Below are positions 8,576 to 16,367 of a stretch of 64,000 nt of DNA, piece after piece (positions within the stretch are counted from its first letter, which is position 1; each line of letters begins with the position of its first letter). A program made the translations under genes and the position numbers. Source of the stretch: a virus; the IMG/VR virus record IMGVR_UViG_3300009158_000045, positions 1-64,000 of that record. One strand, written 5' to 3'. The notes under the pieces are model-generated. The model had not been told where the DNA came from. It worked only from the letters and a program-made list of their open reading frames with translations, and did not search any database.

Positions 8576-9265
8576 ATGCAAAATATGAATCAAGACGTTT
8601 CAGAGAGAGTTAGGTTCTCAAGAAAATCAATTACGCCTTCTGGATACTTCGGAGCACAGTCAGAAAATATAGTAGAGCTTGAAGACTTTATAACACTTGA
8701 AGAGCAGGATTATCTTTTAAATTTTGCAAAGAATAATAAGTTTTGGGATATAACCGAATCTCAATGGAATGAAAATGGAAACATTATTTATGATCATAGA
8801 GTTTGGGAAAATAGAGTAGCAACTGTAAAAACTTTAGAAAAATCCGACCCTAAAGTTATAGAGATATTAAATGTTGTTATTGCAAGAATGAAGCCAATAA
8901 TTGAAGAGTTCTTCAAGGTTGAAGTTTGGCCTACCTCACCAGCTATAGTTAGATGGCCAGTTGGAACGATGCAGTTCCCACACGCAGACAAAGAGCTTCA
9001 CGAGGGCCCAGACGCTGGCACAGAAAATGAATTTCCTTGGTATGACATTGGAACAGTATTCTACTTAAATGATGACTACATCGGCGGAGAGCTATTCTTC
9101 CCAAAACAAAATATAACATTTAAAACAAAAGCAAGAGGTGCTTACTTTTTCCCAGGAGATCTAAACTATATTCATGGGGTAAATAAAGTAACAGAAGGAA
9201 CAAGATATACATGCCCATTTTTTTGGACAATCACAAAGCTAGGAACAGATAATGAGCAAAATTAA
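8576..9265 (+). CDS. 2OG-Fe(II) oxygenase (paralogue 3)
   Basis: The chosen ATG at 8576 has TAGGAG 6 nt upstream, which is better than an in-frame ATG at 8543 that would run into the upstream gene. The 229-aa product has iron ligands H136-A-D138 and H200 and the co-substrate Arg R210 (EGTRYTCPFFW). The core FYLNDDYIGGELFF and the turn YFFPGDLNYIHG are typical. Between the first iron ligands and the core it carries a 20-residue acidic insertion. It is more canonical (Arg rather than Lys) than the first two paralogues. The substrate is unknown. Confidence 0.8.
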   Translation: MQNMNQDVSERVRFSRKSITPSGYFGAQSENIVELEDFITLEEQDYLLNFAKNNKFWDITESQWNENGNIIYDHRVWENRVATVKTLEKSDPKVIEILNVVIARMKPIIEEFFKVEVWPTSPAIVRWPVGTMQFPHADKELHEGPDAGTENEFPWYDIGTVFYLNDDYIGGELFFPKQNITFKTKARGAYFFPGDLNYIHGVNKVTEGTRYTCPFFWTITKLGTDNEQN

Positions 9266-9965
9266 AAAACATAGATATGATGCATTTTCTGTCTTAGAAT
9301 TTATGACGGAAGAAGAGTGTAAAAAGGTAATAGCTTATCTAGAATTCCTAGCAGATTCTGGAAATTTAAAATGGAACCAGATTTCTTTTTACGAATCTTA
9401 CGCTATGGGGTTTTGGGATACGGACATTAACCTGTTAGCATTTGGACTACCAGCAGATTATTTTAAAAATTTAAATGTAAGAATTAGAGAAAAGGTTGAA
9501 GAGTGCCTAGGATTTAAGGTCTCTGAAATAAGCTATCATGCACAAAAGTGGATAGAGGGAGCCTTTGCCAGCTTCCATTCAGATAATTGTGATGAAGAAG
9601 GAAACCCAACGCCATTTGAAAGAAGTAGATATGCGGCTTTTCTTTATCTAAATGAAGACTTTACTGGAGGTAAATTAAACTTTAAGCATTTTGATCTTTC
9701 AATAGAACCAAAGGTTGGAATGCTTGCAGTATTTGCAGGTGGATTTGGAATGGAACATGAAGTCGCAACAGTAAACAGCGGAACAAGATATACAATAGGT
9801 TCATTTTGGGATCGAGCAGATGCAGTCTACAGCGAGGAACAAAAAGAAGCTTGGGCTAAAGAGCTTGCAGAGATTAGAGCACTTCAAGATGACATGTATA
9901 AAGCTTGGGATAAAGGAAAAGAAATAGGAAATATTCCTATATATAAAAGCAAAGAAGATCTATAA
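9252..9965 (+). CDS. 2OG-Fe(II) oxygenase (paralogue 4)
   Basis: Iron ligands H109-S-D111 and H169 (GMEHEV) and Arg R179 (GTRYTIGSFWD) are complete. The core reads FLYLNEDFTGGKLNF. After the catalytic domain comes a charged helical tail of about 50 residues rich in Glu, Lys and Ala, not present in the other copies and perhaps a docking element. The start overlaps the upstream gene by 14 bases. It probably modifies the same class of target as its neighbours, which is inference. Confidence 0.8.
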   Translation: MSKIKKHRYDAFSVLEFMTEEECKKVIAYLEFLADSGNLKWNQISFYESYAMGFWDTDINLLAFGLPADYFKNLNVRIREKVEECLGFKVSEISYHAQKWIEGAFASFHSDNCDEEGNPTPFERSRYAAFLYLNEDFTGGKLNFKHFDLSIEPKVGMLAVFAGGFGMEHEVATVNSGTRYTIGSFWDRADAVYSEEQKEAWAKELAEIRALQDDMYKAWDKGKEIGNIPIYKSKEDL

Positions 9966-10585
9966 TGAATCACGAAGTACTTGAAAAAAGAATTATCTTG
10001 TACAAAAATTTAATAGAAAATCCTGTTGCATTTATTCAAGAAATTGAAGACCTCGACATCTTATTACAAGAAAATTCACAAATATCAAAATGGAAAACTT
10101 GGTACTCAAGCGATGAAAATCCCACTCCTTACGGAGTTTGGAAAAATGGCATAGAGCACAATTTTTTAAACGAGACAGATATTGATATAAGATGCTCTTC
10201 TATAGTAAATGTTTTAAAAAATTCAATAGATTCTTGCGTAGACCACTATTCTAAATTATTAAACATTGAACCTGGAGGAAGGTCACCAGAGTTTAATATA
10301 AAAAAATATAACCAGAAACAATCAATGGGAGCACACATAGATTATCAAGAAGATCCCGATAAGCCACAGTCTACTATATCTATTGTTTTTTATTTAAACG
10401 ATGACTATGAGGGTGGGGAAATTGGTTTTCCAAATCATGGTATTAAAATAAAACCAGAGGCAGGTAGTTTAATTATATTCCCATCGACAGCACCATATTA
10501 TCACGAATCTCATGTTCTGCTATCTGGTAACAAATATATGACACTAGCATTTTATTTTAAAGACAAGGAGCTATCATGGATATAA
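9965..10585 (+). CDS. 2OG-Fe(II) oxygenase (paralogue 5)
   Basis: The 206-aa protein has H124-I-D126, the core FYLNDDYEGGEIGFP, the turn IKPEAGSLIIFPS, the distal His at H183 and Lys K190 (SGNKYMTLAFYF) at the 2-oxoglutarate position. The MGAHIDYQED context is typical of prolyl-4-hydroxylase-like phage enzymes. The ATG shares a base with the upstream TAA. It is closest to the following gene (SKYNQxxxMGxHxD and SGxKYM shared). Confidence 0.8.
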   Translation: MNHEVLEKRIILYKNLIENPVAFIQEIEDLDILLQENSQISKWKTWYSSDENPTPYGVWKNGIEHNFLNETDIDIRCSSIVNVLKNSIDSCVDHYSKLLNIEPGGRSPEFNIKKYNQKQSMGAHIDYQEDPDKPQSTISIVFYLNDDYEGGEIGFPNHGIKIKPEAGSLIIFPSTAPYYHESHVLLSGNKYMTLAFYFKDKELSWI

Positions 10586-11211
10586 TCAAGATGCCACATA
10601 ACATTTACTATATTAAAAATGTTATAGAAAATCCTAAAGAAATTATAAAAATTATTGAAAGTACAAACTCTTCATTAAACTCCAATACCATTCTTTCTCC
10701 ATGGCATGGATGGGGAGGTACATATTTAAATGAAGATGCAGAAGATAAAACTTTATATGAAACAGACCCCAAGAGCATTGGGTCTCAAAAAACAAAAAAT
10801 AAAAAATGGGAAAAAGCTCAAAATGAAGAAGACGAAAAATGTATAGAGGTTGTTAGGATAATTGAGAACGCTTTAGAAAGTGCTACTAAATACTATTGCA
10901 AAGAAAATAATCTAAAACACACCTTTAGATTTTCTCCACTTACAATTTCTAAATATAATCAGCACGGAGGAATGGGCACACACGTAGACTCAGACAGCGA
11001 TTTTAATAAATCAGCGTCTGCAATAATATATTTAAATGATGAGTATGAGGGCGGAGAAGTTGTATTTGATAGCTTTGAAATTTCTTTGAAGCCCGAAGCT
11101 GGTAGTATACTCATGTTTCCTTCACATACCCCATACGAGCACACAGTAAAAGCAATAAAGTCTGGTCATAAATACATGTGTAGCTTTGTGTATTTAGTTG
11201 AAGATCTTTAA
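10576..11211 (+). CDS. 2OG-Fe(II) oxygenase (paralogue 6)
   Basis: It contains H136-V-D138, the core IIYLNDEYEGGEVVF, LKPEAGSILMFPSHTPYEH with distal ligand H189, and K199 (SGHKYMCSF). The N-terminus (IYYIKNVIENPKEIIKII) matches the upstream gene (ILYKNLIENPVAFIQEI), so these two form a second tandem pair. It overlaps the upstream gene by 10 bases and is the last oxygenase of the cassette. A charged 30-residue loop precedes the core. The catalytic set is complete. Confidence 0.8.
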   Translation: MDIIKMPHNIYYIKNVIENPKEIIKIIESTNSSLNSNTILSPWHGWGGTYLNEDAEDKTLYETDPKSIGSQKTKNKKWEKAQNEEDEKCIEVVRIIENALESATKYYCKENNLKHTFRFSPLTISKYNQHGGMGTHVDSDSDFNKSASAIIYLNDEYEGGEVVFDSFEISLKPEAGSILMFPSHTPYEHTVKAIKSGHKYMCSFVYLVEDL

Positions 11212-11222
11212 TAGGGTATAAT
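11194..11222 (+). promoter_or_regulatory. Promoter with leaderless start
   Basis: TTAGTT (11194-11199), a 17-nt spacer and consensus TATAAT (11217-11222) are followed by only 6 nt before the ATG at 11229. Transcription would begin at or next to the start codon. No ribosome-binding site is present. Confidence 0.6.
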
Positions 11223-11228
11223 AAAAAT

Positions 11229-12965
11229 ATGTCCTACTCTATGAATGTCATGAACGATAATCCAATTGGCTACTGGCCATTGGATGAAACTTCAGGCACC
11301 ATTGCTTACGACAGCTCGGGGTGTGGCAATAACGGATCCTATCCGTCGAATAATGTATTTTCTAAAATTTTGCCTATGTGTCCTGGCGGCTTGTATTCAA
11401 CTCTTATTAACACAGTAAATTATTTAACACTTCCGATAACAAAAAATTATATAGGATCAACGGAAAAGGGCGGTCTTGCAACAAAGTATTATTCAGATAA
11501 TGATTTTTCAATAGAAATTTTATTTAAGTCATATATATCAACTTCAAGCGCAACCCCAATATTTGCGGACAATACAAATAAAATAGGTATATATTGGGAA
11601 AACGGATCAATATTGTTTTCTTTGCAAGATGTAAAGCTTTACTGCACACCTAAAAATATAAAAAAATCAATGCATTTGGTAGTAACTTATTCGCAGCAGG
11701 TTATATGTATTTACGTTGACGGCACTCTTCTTGCATCAAAAATACTAGATAGTTTTGTATTTACAAATACATCCTTATCCTTTTCTTCTGGCCCAAGTCT
11801 CAATGCCTCAGATTCATTTTTAATAGATGCCCCAGCAGTTTATAGATATGCCCTTTCTCAAGAAAGCATACTCAGTCATTTTAATTCATTAAACACTATC
11901 TCTCCAATACAGGTTGTCAGTCCAGATGGAGGCACACTATTTATGCCAGATATAAATGATTTAAAGGAAGTATTTGAATACGGATACCCTAAAAACAAAA
12001 ATTTATATGATTTTATAAATTCTAGCTTGCAGTATAATCAAGTTGAAAAATCCTTGCAGATGGCACAAGAGTCAGTCGGGCAGTCTAAAGATATAGAAAT
12101 ATATGACTACATTGTTATCCCATTAACACATTTAAATCAAATGCCAGTTCTTTCAAAAGTTGAATGGTCTGGTGAAAACGGTATTTTTGTTTATACAAGC
12201 CTAGATAATATTAACTGGTCTCAGTGTACAAATGGCAAAGAGATACCTCAATATAATTCAACCTCATTGGATTTAAGTGGAGTCTTATATATTAAAATAG
12301 TATTTAGTAGCTTTGACACATCAAAATTTTTGCCTAAATTGGAATATTTTAATTTATCTATTTACAACGGAAGCTCATTGCCTTCTTATAATTTTGGAGA
12401 CAAGATATCTAAAATTAATCAGGTGTATAGCGTAGGAACCAAAGTATATAATATTCTTTCCCACAACTATTACAATGGATTAAGAACTCAGGCATCAAGC
12501 GGATTTAAAATAGAAAACTCTAAATCAATAAGGTCTATAGAATTCTTTTATACACCAACTTCAAATGGAGCTAGTCAGTTAATATCTAATGCCTCTGCAG
12601 GGTTATCTTGGAATACGGGCGGGACGGTATCAAAAAACAATATTGCCTCTGTATACATCAACGGAATAGATAGATCTTCAATAACTACGGCTTCGACGCT
12701 TTTTTCTAATTTAAATCAAATTCATTATATAGTCATAAATTTTGCATCCCCGATATCAGGAGATATCAGCATTGGAGCTGGCCCAGAGGCCCTGTATTCT
12801 AATATAGCCTTATACGAATACCCCCTTACTCAGGCCTATGTATCAACTCATTACAACCTATATACCTCTTTCCCGTCCAGCCTAGCAGACCCAGAGGTAT
12901 TGTCTATTTCAGAATCTGGCACAAAGGTGTTCAATAATACCTGGGAGATAATACAAAGCAGATAG
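11229..12965 (+). CDS. LamG/concanavalin-like structural protein, 578 aa
   Basis: The N-terminus NPIGYWPLDETSGTIAYDSS followed by GCGNNG is the classic opening of a LamG-like (concanavalin A-type) domain. Its later strands appear as FSIEILFKSY and ICIYVDGTLLASK, ending near residue 220 with PAVYRYALSQESILSHFN. A second LamG-like unit lies at about 425-570 (SIRSIEFFYTP, SVYINGIDRS, ALYEYPLTQAYVSTHYN). The middle is a beta-rich linker. Such proteins in phages are virion components that bind glycans. It has its own leaderless-type promoter and sits between the oxygenase cassette and the head genes. Confidence 0.7.
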   Translation: MSYSMNVMNDNPIGYWPLDETSGTIAYDSSGCGNNGSYPSNNVFSKILPMCPGGLYSTLINTVNYLTLPITKNYIGSTEKGGLATKYYSDNDFSIEILFKSYISTSSATPIFADNTNKIGIYWENGSILFSLQDVKLYCTPKNIKKSMHLVVTYSQQVICIYVDGTLLASKILDSFVFTNTSLSFSSGPSLNASDSFLIDAPAVYRYALSQESILSHFNSLNTISPIQVVSPDGGTLFMPDINDLKEVFEYGYPKNKNLYDFINSSLQYNQVEKSLQMAQESVGQSKDIEIYDYIVIPLTHLNQMPVLSKVEWSGENGIFVYTSLDNINWSQCTNGKEIPQYNSTSLDLSGVLYIKIVFSSFDTSKFLPKLEYFNLSIYNGSSLPSYNFGDKISKINQVYSVGTKVYNILSHNYYNGLRTQASSGFKIENSKSIRSIEFFYTPTSNGASQLISNASAGLSWNTGGTVSKNNIASVYINGIDRSSITTASTLFSNLNQIHYIVINFASPISGDISIGAGPEALYSNIALYEYPLTQAYVSTHYNLYTSFPSSLADPEVLSISESGTKVFNNTWEIIQSR

Positions 12966-12971
12966 CTTTTA

Positions 12972-12993
12972 GACAAAAACTCTTTTTTTTGTC
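12972..12993 (+). terminator. A/T-rich hairpin after the LamG gene
   Basis: GACAAAAA (12972-12979) pairs with TTTTTGTC (12986-12993), and the loop plus right arm form a T-run. The stem has little GC, so strength is doubtful, but its position just after the stop and before a new promoter fits a terminator. Confidence 0.45.
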
Positions 12994-13012
12994 ACAAGTC
13001 TGGACATTTTCC

Positions 13013-13041
13013 TGGACTTTAATATCAAAGAATGGTAGAAT
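13013..13041 (+). promoter_or_regulatory. Promoter of the head gene block
   Basis: TGGACT (13013-13018), 17 nt and TAGAAT (13036-13041) lie upstream of the portal operon, 8 nt before the ATG at 13050. No Shine-Dalgarno precedes that ATG, suggesting a leaderless or near-leaderless start. Confidence 0.5.
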
Positions 13042-13049
13042 TGAGATCT

Positions 13050-13388
13050 ATGGAAATATTAAATCAAAAGTCGCAAATCATTGAAGAAACCAGATTGGGT
13101 ATATACGTCTGGGAAATGCCAGACGGCAGATGGATTGGCGACGATGACGGAAACTTTTTATCTGTAACTTCAATGAAAGGCAATAAATCAAGAATGGATG
13201 CCTTGGCAAGAGAAGTTCGGTCTTATGGTATTTACGAAGGCTCACCTAAATTTTTATCTGGCCGAAGAAAAATTGATGACGAAGAATTTGAACATCAAAA
13301 TGAAAGATTAAAGTGGGGATTAATTCCCGACCAACTTGATATTGGAAACTATAAAGATGGAGCTTTGAGAGGCGGGAAAGTTAAATGA
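13050..13388 (+). CDS. Small protein preceding the portal, 112 aa, unknown
   Basis: The protein reads IYVWEMPDGRWIGDDDGNFL then SVTSMKGNKSRM near the N-terminus and is followed by a charged helical region ending KDGALRGGKVK. I do not recognise a family. An in-frame ATG at 13032 exists, but it lies before the end of the proposed -10 box. I therefore prefer 13050, which sits 8 nt past TAGAAT. The stop overlaps the portal start (ATGA), so it is translationally coupled to the portal and probably part of the head morphogenesis block. Confidence 0.65.
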   Translation: MEILNQKSQIIEETRLGIYVWEMPDGRWIGDDDGNFLSVTSMKGNKSRMDALAREVRSYGIYEGSPKFLSGRRKIDDEEFEHQNERLKWGLIPDQLDIGNYKDGALRGGKVK

Positions 13389-14971
13389 CAGCACAGTTTA
13401 TAGAAGATGAGTCTGGCGATTCAACAACGATAGACATATCAAATACATCAGACTGGTTTTCTTTTAAAAAAGAAAAAGACCAGATAGACCCGTTTAATAT
13501 AGGTTTGGACGAACTCAAAAAAATTAGAGGTTTAGGCCAATCGTTTAAAAGAAAAATAAATAGAGATTTTACAAAATCTTTTGTAGGTGTTGACGGAGCA
13601 CAGACGCAGCAAAATTTGTTACAACAAGCAATTAGTGGATATGCCCTATTTGACCTAGTTCAACCAGTATATAATCAAGAATATCTATCTCAAATCTACG
13701 AAGTATCAACATATAACTATGCAGCAATTAATGCTAAAGTTTCTAATATTGTTGGCCTAGGATATACTTTTACTGAAACGCCTAGAGCAAAAGATTCATT
13801 GGATCAGATTACAGATCAAAAGCAACTTGATAGGGCAAGAAGTAAAATAAATAGAATTAAAACAAATCTTGAATCTTGGCTGGATAACTGCAATCAAGAG
13901 GAAACTTTCACAGAGACTCTTATAAAGGCCTACACAGACCTTGAGGCAACTGGAAACGGATACATTGAGGTTGGACGTACAACAGGTGGAGACATAGGCT
14001 ACATCGGCCACATACCAGCAAAAACAATGCGTGTGCGTAGACTTCGTGACGGCTTTATTCAATTGCTTTATGGCAAGGCTGTATTTTTTAGAAATTTTGG
14101 CGACACCGAAACTACTAATCCAATAGCAGGCCAAGAGGATCGACCAAACGAAATTATTCATTTAAAGAAATACACTCCTATGAATAATTATTACGGTGTC
14201 CCAGATATTATTGCTGCTCAGCAAGCTTTAGCAGGAAATGAATTTGCTGGTAGATACAACTTAGACTATTTTGAAAATAAAGCGGTTCCAAGATACATTA
14301 TTACAGTAAAGGGAGCTAAGCTATCCACAGAGTCAGAAAGAAAATTACTTGAGTTTTTTCAAGTTGGATTAAAAGGTAAAAATCATAGATCTCTATATAT
14401 CCCCTTGCCAGCAGATACTCCTGACTCAAAAACAGAATTTAAGATGGAGCCAGTCGAAGCTGGTAGTCAAGAAGGCTCGTTTGAGAAGTATCGTAAAACT
14501 AATAGAGACGAAATCCTACTTGCACATCGTGTCCCAATTAATAAAATAGGAACTCCAGAAGGTGTAAATTTAGCAGTTGCTCGTGATGCAGATAAGACGT
14601 TTAAAGAGCAGGTATGTAGACCAGCGCAAGATAGATTAGAAAAGAAGTTGAATTATTTAATTGCAGAAAAAACAGATGTTGTGGAATTAAAATTTAATGA
14701 GCTAAGCCTTACAGATGAAATCACACAAAGCCAAATAGATGAGATCTATTTAAGAATGCAAGTTATCACTCCAAATGAAGTAAGAATTAGAAAAAATATG
14801 ATTCCTATAGATGGCGGAGATGAAGTCGTAGAATTAAAGCCACAGCAGGCTGCAGACCAGCAAGCCAAATCAACTGGAAATAAAACCAGAGATCAAGAAA
14901 GAGCGTCCAATTCCCCAGATAAAAACGGAGAAGGAAGAAATGCTAAGGGCGATGGTCCAAAAGTCAAATAA
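13385..14971 (+). CDS. Portal protein (PBSX/HK97-type), 528 aa
   Basis: The order and motifs fit a siphovirus portal. There is an N-terminal clip/wing region with YNYAAINAKVSNIVGLGYTF. The segment TDLEATGNGYIEVGR follows, then NEIIHLKKYTPMNNYYGVPD, IIAAQQALAGNEFAGRYNLD and an acidic/lysine C-terminal tail (residues 490-528). In the family, portals form the dodecameric ring at one capsid vertex through which DNA enters and to which the neck attaches. The length is normal. It precedes the protease-scaffold and capsid genes, as expected. Confidence 0.85.
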   Translation: MTAQFIEDESGDSTTIDISNTSDWFSFKKEKDQIDPFNIGLDELKKIRGLGQSFKRKINRDFTKSFVGVDGAQTQQNLLQQAISGYALFDLVQPVYNQEYLSQIYEVSTYNYAAINAKVSNIVGLGYTFTETPRAKDSLDQITDQKQLDRARSKINRIKTNLESWLDNCNQEETFTETLIKAYTDLEATGNGYIEVGRTTGGDIGYIGHIPAKTMRVRRLRDGFIQLLYGKAVFFRNFGDTETTNPIAGQEDRPNEIIHLKKYTPMNNYYGVPDIIAAQQALAGNEFAGRYNLDYFENKAVPRYIITVKGAKLSTESERKLLEFFQVGLKGKNHRSLYIPLPADTPDSKTEFKMEPVEAGSQEGSFEKYRKTNRDEILLAHRVPINKIGTPEGVNLAVARDADKTFKEQVCRPAQDRLEKKLNYLIAEKTDVVELKFNELSLTDEITQSQIDEIYLRMQVITPNEVRIRKNMIPIDGGDEVVELKPQQAADQQAKSTGNKTRDQERASNSPDKNGEGRNAKGDGPKVK

Positions 14972-15024
14972 GTTTAATCAACTGCTATTTGCGTTAGAGC
15001 AAATAACCCTATAAAATTAAGCAT

Positions 15025-16347
15025 ATGAACATTGAAAAGGCCGTGTGGTCTACCAGCGGTGACACCCTACATCTATCTGTTCCGTTTACAAAGGTCAACA
15101 GAGAGAACAGAACCGTATCTGGTTTTGCTACCCTAGATAACGTTGATCAAACAGGAGACGTTGTAACTGCTGAAGCAAGCGTTAAGGCATTTGAAAATTT
15201 TAGAGGAAACCTTCGTGAGATGCATCAGCCTCTTGCGGTTGGTAAGGTTGTTTCGTTTAAGCCTGAGACTTACTATGATCAAAAATCAAAAGAATTTTAT
15301 AATGGAGTTTATGTAACATCATATATTTCAAAGGGTGCACAAGACACTTGGGAAAAGGTTTTGGATGGCACTCTTTCTGGTTTTTCAATCGGCGGAAAGA
15401 TTAAAGATTCTGACAATGAAGTTAATAAGTCAACAGGACAGCAAGTTAGATTTATTAAAGAATATGATTTAGTTGAGTTATCAATAGTAGATTCACCAGC
15501 AAATGAGTTATGTAATATTTTATCAATTGAAAAAGTTGGCGGTAAAATGATTTATAAGGGCATGGCGGCAGATGTTATAACAGAAAATATTTTTTATTGT
15601 GAAGAAAGTGATTCTGTATTTATGTCAACAGAAAAAACTTTTGACTCACCAGTAACTGGAAAATCTACAACTTTAATTGGCTGGGTTGAAAGTTCAGATA
15701 TAAACAAATCAAAAGAAATAGATAAGATTCTTGCTTCATTTAAGAAGTCAAGATTACCGTTGCCTGAAATACAAATAGCAAAACAGGCAAACGTAGAAGG
15801 AGGTAATGAGATGTCAGACGTACAAAACGATGTAGTTGTAGAAACTCCAGTAGAAGATACAACTATTGAAAAGTCTGTCGATGTTGTAGAAGCAGCCCCT
15901 GCAGAAGATGCAGTTGTTGAAGAAGCAGCAGAAGAAACAGCTCCTGCCGACTCCGTTGAAAAAGCAGCCGAAACATTAGAAGTCACGGTTGATGAACCTG
16001 ATTTTGCAAAAATGTTAGGCGATTTAAAAGGCTTTTTCGCAGAGACTCTCACAAAGGCTACAGAGGCAAATGCAATGCAAGTAACAGAAATTAAGACTTC
16101 TGTCGAGGCGTTTAGCAAGAATGTCGATGCTAGAATTTCTGAGTTGGCAGAAAAACACAGCGCACTTAGTGCTGCTGTAACTGAAATAAAGGGCACCATT
16201 GATGGTGTTCAGAAGCGGGTAGATGCCGTAGAAGGCGATACCGCTATTAAGAAGTCCTTTGATCTTGGCGGATCACAGGAATCAGCAAGATCAAAATCAA
16301 AATGGAACGGTTCTTTCCTCGGTTCCGTAAATGAAATCTTTAACTAA
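15025..16347 (+). CDS. Prohead protease (XkdF-like) fused to scaffold, 440 aa
   Basis: Residues 12-170 form a protease domain. The motif GFATLDNVDQTGDVVTAEA precedes a His in REMHQPLAVG (H67), then GTLSGFSIGGK contains the probable nucleophile S121, followed by YDLVELSIVDSPAN. This pattern matches the XkdF-like/U35 capsid-maturation serine proteases. From about residue 263 the sequence becomes acidic, Ala/Glu/Val-rich and then coiled-coil (360-420), as in scaffolds. It precedes the major capsid gene by 20 bases. A strong internal start at 15811 would make the scaffold part separately. Confidence 0.8.
   Translation: MNIEKAVWSTSGDTLHLSVPFTKVNRENRTVSGFATLDNVDQTGDVVTAEASVKAFENFRGNLREMHQPLAVGKVVSFKPETYYDQKSKEFYNGVYVTSYISKGAQDTWEKVLDGTLSGFSIGGKIKDSDNEVNKSTGQQVRFIKEYDLVELSIVDSPANELCNILSIEKVGGKMIYKGMAADVITENIFYCEESDSVFMSTEKTFDSPVTGKSTTLIGWVESSDINKSKEIDKILASFKKSRLPLPEIQIAKQANVEGGNEMSDVQNDVVVETPVEDTTIEKSVDVVEAAPAEDAVVEEAAEETAPADSVEKAAETLEVTVDEPDFAKMLGDLKGFFAETLTKATEANAMQVTEIKTSVEAFSKNVDARISELAEKHSALSAAVTEIKGTIDGVQKRVDAVEGDTAIKKSFDLGGSQESARSKSKWNGSFLGSVNEIFN
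15811..16347 (+). CDS. Scaffold protein from an internal in-frame start, 178 aa
   Basis: A strong AGGAGGT ribosome-binding site stands 6 nt before an in-frame ATG at 15811 (codon 263 of the protease gene). It is the best Shine-Dalgarno in this block. The product begins MSDVQNDVVVETPVEDT and consists of an acidic stretch and a helical coiled-coil region. This mirrors nested protease/scaffold arrangements such as lambda C/Nu3. The site is visible; that it is used is inference. Confidence 0.6.
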   Translation: MSDVQNDVVVETPVEDTTIEKSVDVVEAAPAEDAVVEEAAEETAPADSVEKAAETLEVTVDEPDFAKMLGDLKGFFAETLTKATEANAMQVTEIKTSVEAFSKNVDARISELAEKHSALSAAVTEIKGTIDGVQKRVDAVEGDTAIKKSFDLGGSQESARSKSKWNGSFLGSVNEIFN

Positions 16348-16367
16348 ATAGGGTAGGTGAAATAAAA

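Noticed and set aside
13032-13049. Start of the pre-portal gene at 13032
   Set aside because: This ATG lies upstream of the end of the TAGAAT box and has no ribosome-binding site. The ATG at 13050 suits a leaderless-type start better, although this is not certain.
15594-16199. Minus-strand 201-aa frame opposite the scaffold region
   Set aside because: Antisense of the Ala/Glu/Val-rich scaffold; codon pattern only.
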